Below are positions 60,315-64,000 of a DNA stretch of 64,000 nt, in pieces. Source of the stretch: Acerihabitans sp035013185. Its GTDB lineage: Bacteria > Pseudomonadota > Gammaproteobacteria > Enterobacterales > Enterobacteriaceae. The translations under genes and the position numbers were made by a program. The stretch's first letter is position 1. The number at the start of each line of letters is the position of its first letter. The notes under the pieces were generated by a model. That model did no database searches. It was not told the origin of the DNA and saw nothing but the letters and a program-made list of their open reading frames with translations. The stretch is from positions 1-64,000 of the forward strand of contig NZ_JAYGJO010000009.1 of NCBI RefSeq assembly GCF_035013185.1, read 5' to 3'.

Positions 60315-61147
60315 GCGCGATCCTCCCGAGTAAACAGCGCTAGGGTCTGCTGCTTATCCACTTGTTGACGAGTGTCATATTGGTTAAGTTTGGTCAGGTA
60401 ATAGCGGTAATCGTCGGTACGCAACCGGTCGGGCACGCCACGGCGCAGGAAATCCAGCGTGGTCCGTTTCACTTCGGCCAGGTCGTCACTGACCAGCGCG
60501 TCAACAAAACCGGCGTGATAACGCACTTCACCACCGGTCATGCTCCAGATAAACGGACGGTCGCGGGAGTCATACTCTTCAATCCCCGCTTCCTGCTCAA
60601 TCACCTGTGGGCCATTCAATCCCAGTCGGGCTTCGCGGGTAACAATCAAACGGCTGCATAACGCAGCGGCAATCGACATGCCACCAAAACAGCCCACCGT
60701 GCCCGCAACAATGCCAATCACCGGCGTATAACGGCGCAGGTCCACAATAGCAGCATGAATGTCTGCGATGGCGGCCAGGCCGAGATTGGCCTCCTGCAGG
60801 CGAACACCTCCGGTTTCCAACATCAGCACCGCCTGGGTCTGCACACCCTGGTGCCAATCGTTGGCCGCCAGTTCCAATGCCGCAGCCATTTTTGCGCCGG
60901 ACACCTCGCCCATGCTGCCGCCCTGAAACGCACCTTCAATGGCCACTACCACGGTGGATTTGCCGTCCAGCGTGCCTTTTGCCACCACCATACCATCATC
61001 GGCCTGCGGTACTATGCCCTGTGGTTCTAGCCAAGGAGAGGTGATCTGCTCGTAGGGATCAAGCAGTTCGCGAAAGCTACCTTCATCAAGCAGGGCTTTG
61101 GCACGCTGGCGCGCACCGAGCTCAATAAAACTGATTCTGTCAGACAT
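60311..61147 (-). CDS. mdcD: Malonate decarboxylase beta (decarboxylase) subunit MdcD
   Basis: MdcD pairs with MdcE as the decarboxylase. The ATG at 61145-61147 (MSDRISFIELGARQRAKALL) gives 278 residues; the frame is open 48 codons further upstream through mdcC, without family likeness. The carboxyltransferase-type core has VVAIEGAFQGGSMGEVSGAK and GTVGCFGGMSIAAALC. It overlaps the end of mdcC by 8 bases. Confidence 0.94.
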   Translation of the reverse strand: MSDRISFIELGARQRAKALLDEGSFRELLDPYEQITSPWLEPQGIVPQADDGMVVAKGTLDGKSTVVVAIEGAFQGGSMGEVSGAKMAAALELAANDWHQGVQTQAVLMLETGGVRLQEANLGLAAIADIHAAIVDLRRYTPVIGIVAGTVGCFGGMSIAAALCSRLIVTREARLGLNGPQVIEQEAGIEEYDSRDRPFIWSMTGGEVRYHAGFVDALVSDDLAEVKRTTLDFLRRGVPDRLRTDDYRYYLTKLNQYDTRQQVDKQQTLALFTREDRA

Positions 61148-61439
61148 TGCCGGCCTCCTCGAGTACCTGTTCAATGCGCAAGCGGGCCACGCCCGGCGTC
61201 GCGCCAAAGTCGTTGATATCCAATCGTCCTGCCGGTAAGGAACGCGCGGCGTTAATGCGTTCGAACAGGTGTTGCCAACGCTGCTGGCCACCGTCTACCG
61301 ACGAACGGATGATCACATGTAACTCGTTATCGGCGGCCGGCTGGAAGAGCGCTTCCAGATCTCCGGATCCCACCACGCCCGCCAGTGCCTTAGCGGGTAA
61401 GGTCTCGCCGGCGGGGAAATGCAATTCAATTCGTTCCAT
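61140..61439 (-). CDS. mdcC: Malonate decarboxylase acyl carrier protein (delta subunit) MdcC
   Basis: MdcC is the small acyl carrier that holds the substrate as a thioester on its special dephospho-CoA-derived prosthetic group. The ATG at 61437-61439 gives 99 residues (MERIELHFPAGE). Ser25 in GVVGSGDLEA is the expected attachment site. The frame is open upstream but the extra part overlaps mdcB. Confidence 0.94.
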   Translation of the reverse strand: MERIELHFPAGETLPAKALAGVVGSGDLEALFQPAADNELHVIIRSSVDGGQQRWQHLFERINAARSLPAGRLDINDFGATPGVARLRIEQVLEEAGNV

Positions 61440-61464
61440 AGCATCCTCTTTATGATGTAAGCGA

Positions 61465-62316
61465 TCAGGCGCTAACCCAATCGAGGAAAATAGTGGCGGC
61501 CAATAGGTCGGCCGCACCACCGGGTGAGGCGTTGTCCTGCAGCATGCGTCGATCGAGCGCGTCAAGCGCAGTGCGTCCCGCCAGGCAACCGACCCCACCG
61601 GCGGCCAATACCGCCGATGCGCCCCGATGCATGGTGTTTAACGCCGACATACCGCCTCGATTTAGCACACAGGTATCGGTCAAGGTGGACATGATGGACA
61701 TCAATGCATCCAGCCTGGCCTGTGGCTCAGTCCATCCCTGCCGGCGGCTCATGCGTAATTGCGGCAACGCCTGTTGGGTGATATGCACAAAACCGCCGAT
61801 GGCCTCATCTTTGGCGCCGGGAACCCGGTAGCGCTGAATGGCGCGTTGCCCTTTACTAAAGGTGATGGGGCCGAACGGATCCGGCAGGACCGCCAGGCGC
61901 GCCGCACCATCGGTAATGGCCGATACCGAACCCGCCCCGCCAAACATCGCGCAGGCGCTGACCAACAGTCCCAGCGCCCAAATCGCGCCACGGTGAGTAT
62001 TGATACCGCCGGTGGCAGTCATCATGTCTTGCTCACCCAATCGCCCCAATCGGCCGATTTCCTGGCGTAGCGCGACATCAGCCGGTCGCAGCCAACTGTG
62101 CAGTGCCAGATGGTAAAACGTCGAGCGTAAGCTCTGAGCGGAACGCTCCATCAAGGCCAAACTGAGGTCTTTATGCGCCCCGGCACCCCGGCTATCCACC
62201 AGCCCAGGTTTTGGACTGAGCCTCGCTTCCTCAATCAATGAACGCACCGCGAGGGTGGACAGGCGGATAGCCTGTCGTTCGGCGACATCGGGCTGTAGCG
62301 CGGGTTGTACTTTCAT
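61465..62316 (-). CDS. mdcB: Triphosphoribosyl-dephospho-CoA synthase MdcB
   Basis: MdcB makes the prosthetic-group precursor from ATP and 3'-dephospho-CoA (CitG family). The ATG at 62314-62316 gives 283 residues and overlaps the mdcA stop as TAATG. The CitG-like blocks EEARLSPKPGLVDSRGAGAH and ATGGINTHRGAIWALGLL, and the late DTCVLNRGG, are present. It is followed by mdcC after 25 bases. Confidence 0.94.
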   Translation of the reverse strand: MKVQPALQPDVAERQAIRLSTLAVRSLIEEARLSPKPGLVDSRGAGAHKDLSLALMERSAQSLRSTFYHLALHSWLRPADVALRQEIGRLGRLGEQDMMTATGGINTHRGAIWALGLLVSACAMFGGAGSVSAITDGAARLAVLPDPFGPITFSKGQRAIQRYRVPGAKDEAIGGFVHITQQALPQLRMSRRQGWTEPQARLDALMSIMSTLTDTCVLNRGGMSALNTMHRGASAVLAAGGVGCLAGRTALDALDRRMLQDNASPGGAADLLAATIFLDWVSA

Positions 62317-63977
62317 TACCAGCTCCGGAATTTTGCCGGTGGCTGGTATAAGCCGCCCGACCATTCAACCAGGTCCGCGATACTGCCGGCGGCGAGCAAC
62401 GAACGGCTAGCATCCGAGCGCTGGATCCCCATATCTTCGGGGTACACCACCAGACCACGGCGACGCAGATCCGCCACCCGTTTAGCATCCACCCCCAGAC
62501 CGATATCGGTGATGCCCGCCACTGCGGCCACCATCGCCCGGCGCTCTTCCATCGACCGTGCCCGGTAGAGGTAGGCAATGCCCTCTTCGGTCAACACATG
62601 GGTAACGTCCTGGCCGTAAATCATGACCGGTGCCAGCGGCATGCCAGCGTCTTTACCCACGTCTACCGCTTCGAGTTTTTCGACAAAAGAGGGTTTGGCG
62701 CCGGCCTGATAGGTTTCCACCATTTGCACCACCAGCTTGCGGCCGGGTTGCATAGGATCCGGTTCTTCAATCATATCCAGCCAGGCAGGCGTGGCATGAC
62801 GCCGACCGTGCGGGTCATGTCCCATATTCGGCGCGCCACCAAACCCGGATAGACGCCCGCGGGTAACGGTGGAGGAGTTGGCCAGGCCGTCAATTTGCAG
62901 CGTCGAGCCGATAAACATATCCACTGCGTATTGGCCGGCTAACTGGCATAAGGCACGGTTGGAGCGCATAGAACCATCGGCACCGGTAAAAAACACGTCC
63001 GGGCGGGCGGCAATATAATTTTCCATCCCCAATTCACCGCCAAAACAGTGCACGGTATCAACCCAGCCGCTTTCAATGGCCGGAATTAACGTCGGATGAG
63101 GATTTAACGCCCAGTGGCGGCAAATCTTGCCCTTCAGTCCCAACCGTTCGCCGTAGGTCGGTAGTAGCAATTCAATGGCGGCGGTATTAAAACCGATGCC
63201 GTGATTCAACGATTGCACCTGGTGCTCGGCATAAATGCCTTTAATCGCCATCATGGCCATAAGCACGTGCACCGGTTTGATCAGGCGCGGATCGCGGGTA
63301 AACAGGGGCTCAATAAAGAAGGGCCGGTCGGCCACCACCACAAAATCGATCCAGGATCCGGGAATATCAACCCTGGGCAAATCACACTCATCGTCAACCA
63401 GCTCATTAACCTGGGCGATGACGATACCGTCTTTAAATGCAGTCGCTTCCACCAATGCCGGGGTATCTTCGGTACTGGCACCCGTATAAAGATTGCCCTT
63501 TCGGTCGGCCTTGAAACCGGCAACCAGCGCCACATTGGGCACCAAGTCGACGAACAGACGGGCATAGAGCTCGATATAGGTATGAATAGCGCCTATTTCC
63601 AGCAATCCATCATCCAACAGTTGGGAAATGCGTAAACTTTGCGGCCCGGAAAAGGCAAAATCCAGTTTGTGGGCGATACCCTTTTCAAACAGATCAAGAT
63701 GTTCCGCTAAACTGACACTCGGCATCAGCATATGTAAATCATGCAATTTTTTCGGGTTGGCTTTAGCCAAGCTCCGGGCCAGGAAATCAGCTTGTTTTTG
63801 ATTATTACCTTCCAGTATGACCCGGTCGCCAGGGGCGATCAGGGCTTCAAGTACAGCGGTCATCTGATGGGTAGGCAGAACTTTTCCATCGGCTACGGCA
63901 CGGACTTGCTCCAGTCGACGTTTTTTCTCGGTACGATGAGTATCCCAGGCTTTGGGCGGCGCTTGATGTAGCGGCAT
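62316..63977 (-). CDS. mdcA: Malonate decarboxylase alpha subunit MdcA (acetyl-S-ACP:malonate ACP transferase)
   Basis: MdcA exchanges the acetyl group on MdcC for malonate, regenerating malonyl-S-ACP and releasing acetate. The gene is complete: 553 residues, ATG at 63975-63977 behind a strong GGAGGT. The sequence has the CoA-transferase-like family features HKLDFAFSGPQSLRIS, GIGFNTAAIELLLPTYGERL, CFGGELGMENYIAARPDVFF and GFGGAPNMGHDPHGRRHATP. It is the first gene of mdcABCDE. The operon promoter lies beyond the window end. Confidence 0.96.
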   Translation of the reverse strand: MPLHQAPPKAWDTHRTEKKRRLEQVRAVADGKVLPTHQMTAVLEALIAPGDRVILEGNNQKQADFLARSLAKANPKKLHDLHMLMPSVSLAEHLDLFEKGIAHKLDFAFSGPQSLRISQLLDDGLLEIGAIHTYIELYARLFVDLVPNVALVAGFKADRKGNLYTGASTEDTPALVEATAFKDGIVIAQVNELVDDECDLPRVDIPGSWIDFVVVADRPFFIEPLFTRDPRLIKPVHVLMAMMAIKGIYAEHQVQSLNHGIGFNTAAIELLLPTYGERLGLKGKICRHWALNPHPTLIPAIESGWVDTVHCFGGELGMENYIAARPDVFFTGADGSMRSNRALCQLAGQYAVDMFIGSTLQIDGLANSSTVTRGRLSGFGGAPNMGHDPHGRRHATPAWLDMIEEPDPMQPGRKLVVQMVETYQAGAKPSFVEKLEAVDVGKDAGMPLAPVMIYGQDVTHVLTEEGIAYLYRARSMEERRAMVAAVAGITDIGLGVDAKRVADLRRRGLVVYPEDMGIQRSDASRSLLAAGSIADLVEWSGGLYQPPAKFRSW

Positions 63978-64000
63978 GATAGACCTCCTCGGTTCATGCA

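Noticed and set aside
1..64000. CRISPR array, tRNA or rRNA genes, insertion sequences
   Set aside because: No regularly spaced repeats, cloverleaf-like segments, rRNA sequence or transposase-like protein was recognised.

Overview
This 64-kb window is chromosomal DNA of an enterobacterial gammaproteobacterium. Its backbone follows the region of the Escherichia coli chromosome that runs from tufA/fusA to feoABC: the str operon, tusBCD, fkpA-slyX-slyD-kefB, crp, argD-pabA-ppiA-tsgA, trpS-gph-rpe-dam-damX-aroB-aroK, hofQPONM-mrcA, igaA-hslR-hslO, pckA, envZ-ompR, greB, yhgF and feoABC. Protein lengths, catalytic residues and some non-coding sites (str promoter, S7 control region, ARG boxes) match E. 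coli closely. The order Enterobacterales is secure. A Sodalis/Pectobacteriaceae-like member is plausible from the accessory content, but I cannot fix the genus from sequence alone.

Layout. 1-3,444: str operon (tufA start, fusA, rpsG, rpsL) with its promoter. 3,590-5,378: tusBCD with the regulator yheO. 5,520-10,382: fkpA, slyX, slyD, yheV, kefB and kefG. 10,513-14,950: the ABC-F gene yheS, a LysE-type exporter in the place of E. coli yheT, then yheU, prkB and yhfA. 15,196-20,132: crp with a structured leader, argD behind two ARG boxes, pabA, ppiA and tsgA; fic and yhfG are absent. 20,141-25,324: an accessory island where E. coli has nirBDC-cysG. It holds a DUF1127 peptide, a MocR-type regulator convergent with cytosine deaminase codA (no codB), and an AT-rich 535-residue gene that looks like a type III effector protease of the EspL/ShET2/OspD class. 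25,369-31,774: trpS to aroK. 32,110-38,255: hofQPONM (DNA uptake/pilus-like) divergent from mrcA. 38,295-47,045: nudE, igaA, hslR, hslO, pckA and envZ-ompR. 47,395-53,835: greB (inverted relative to E. coli), yhgF and feoABC. 54,052-63,977: an accessory catabolic block made of a GH13_18 sugar phosphorylase and a complete malonate decarboxylase cluster (mdcABCDE, mdcF, mdcGH, and the LysR gene mdcR).

How the genes work together. MdcA-E make up malonate decarboxylase. MdcB and MdcG make and attach its special prosthetic group to Ser25 of the acyl carrier MdcC, MdcH loads malonyl, MdcF imports malonate and MdcR presumably senses it. The core parts cover translation, periplasmic folding, envelope stress (IgaA, HslO/HslR, EnvZ/OmpR), iron(II) uptake and aromatic/arginine/folate biosynthesis. 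No tRNA, rRNA, insertion sequence or CRISPR array was recognised.

The most interesting items are the putative cysteine-protease effector (Cys59-His145-Asp169), alternative hairpins in the crp leader and behind pckA, two consensus DnaA boxes plus a 21-bp palindrome upstream of ompR, a 21-bp palindrome upstream of feoA with a C-terminally extended FeoA overlapping feoB, an 18-bp tandem duplication at the rpe/gph junction, and an intrinsic terminator that splits the mdc operon.
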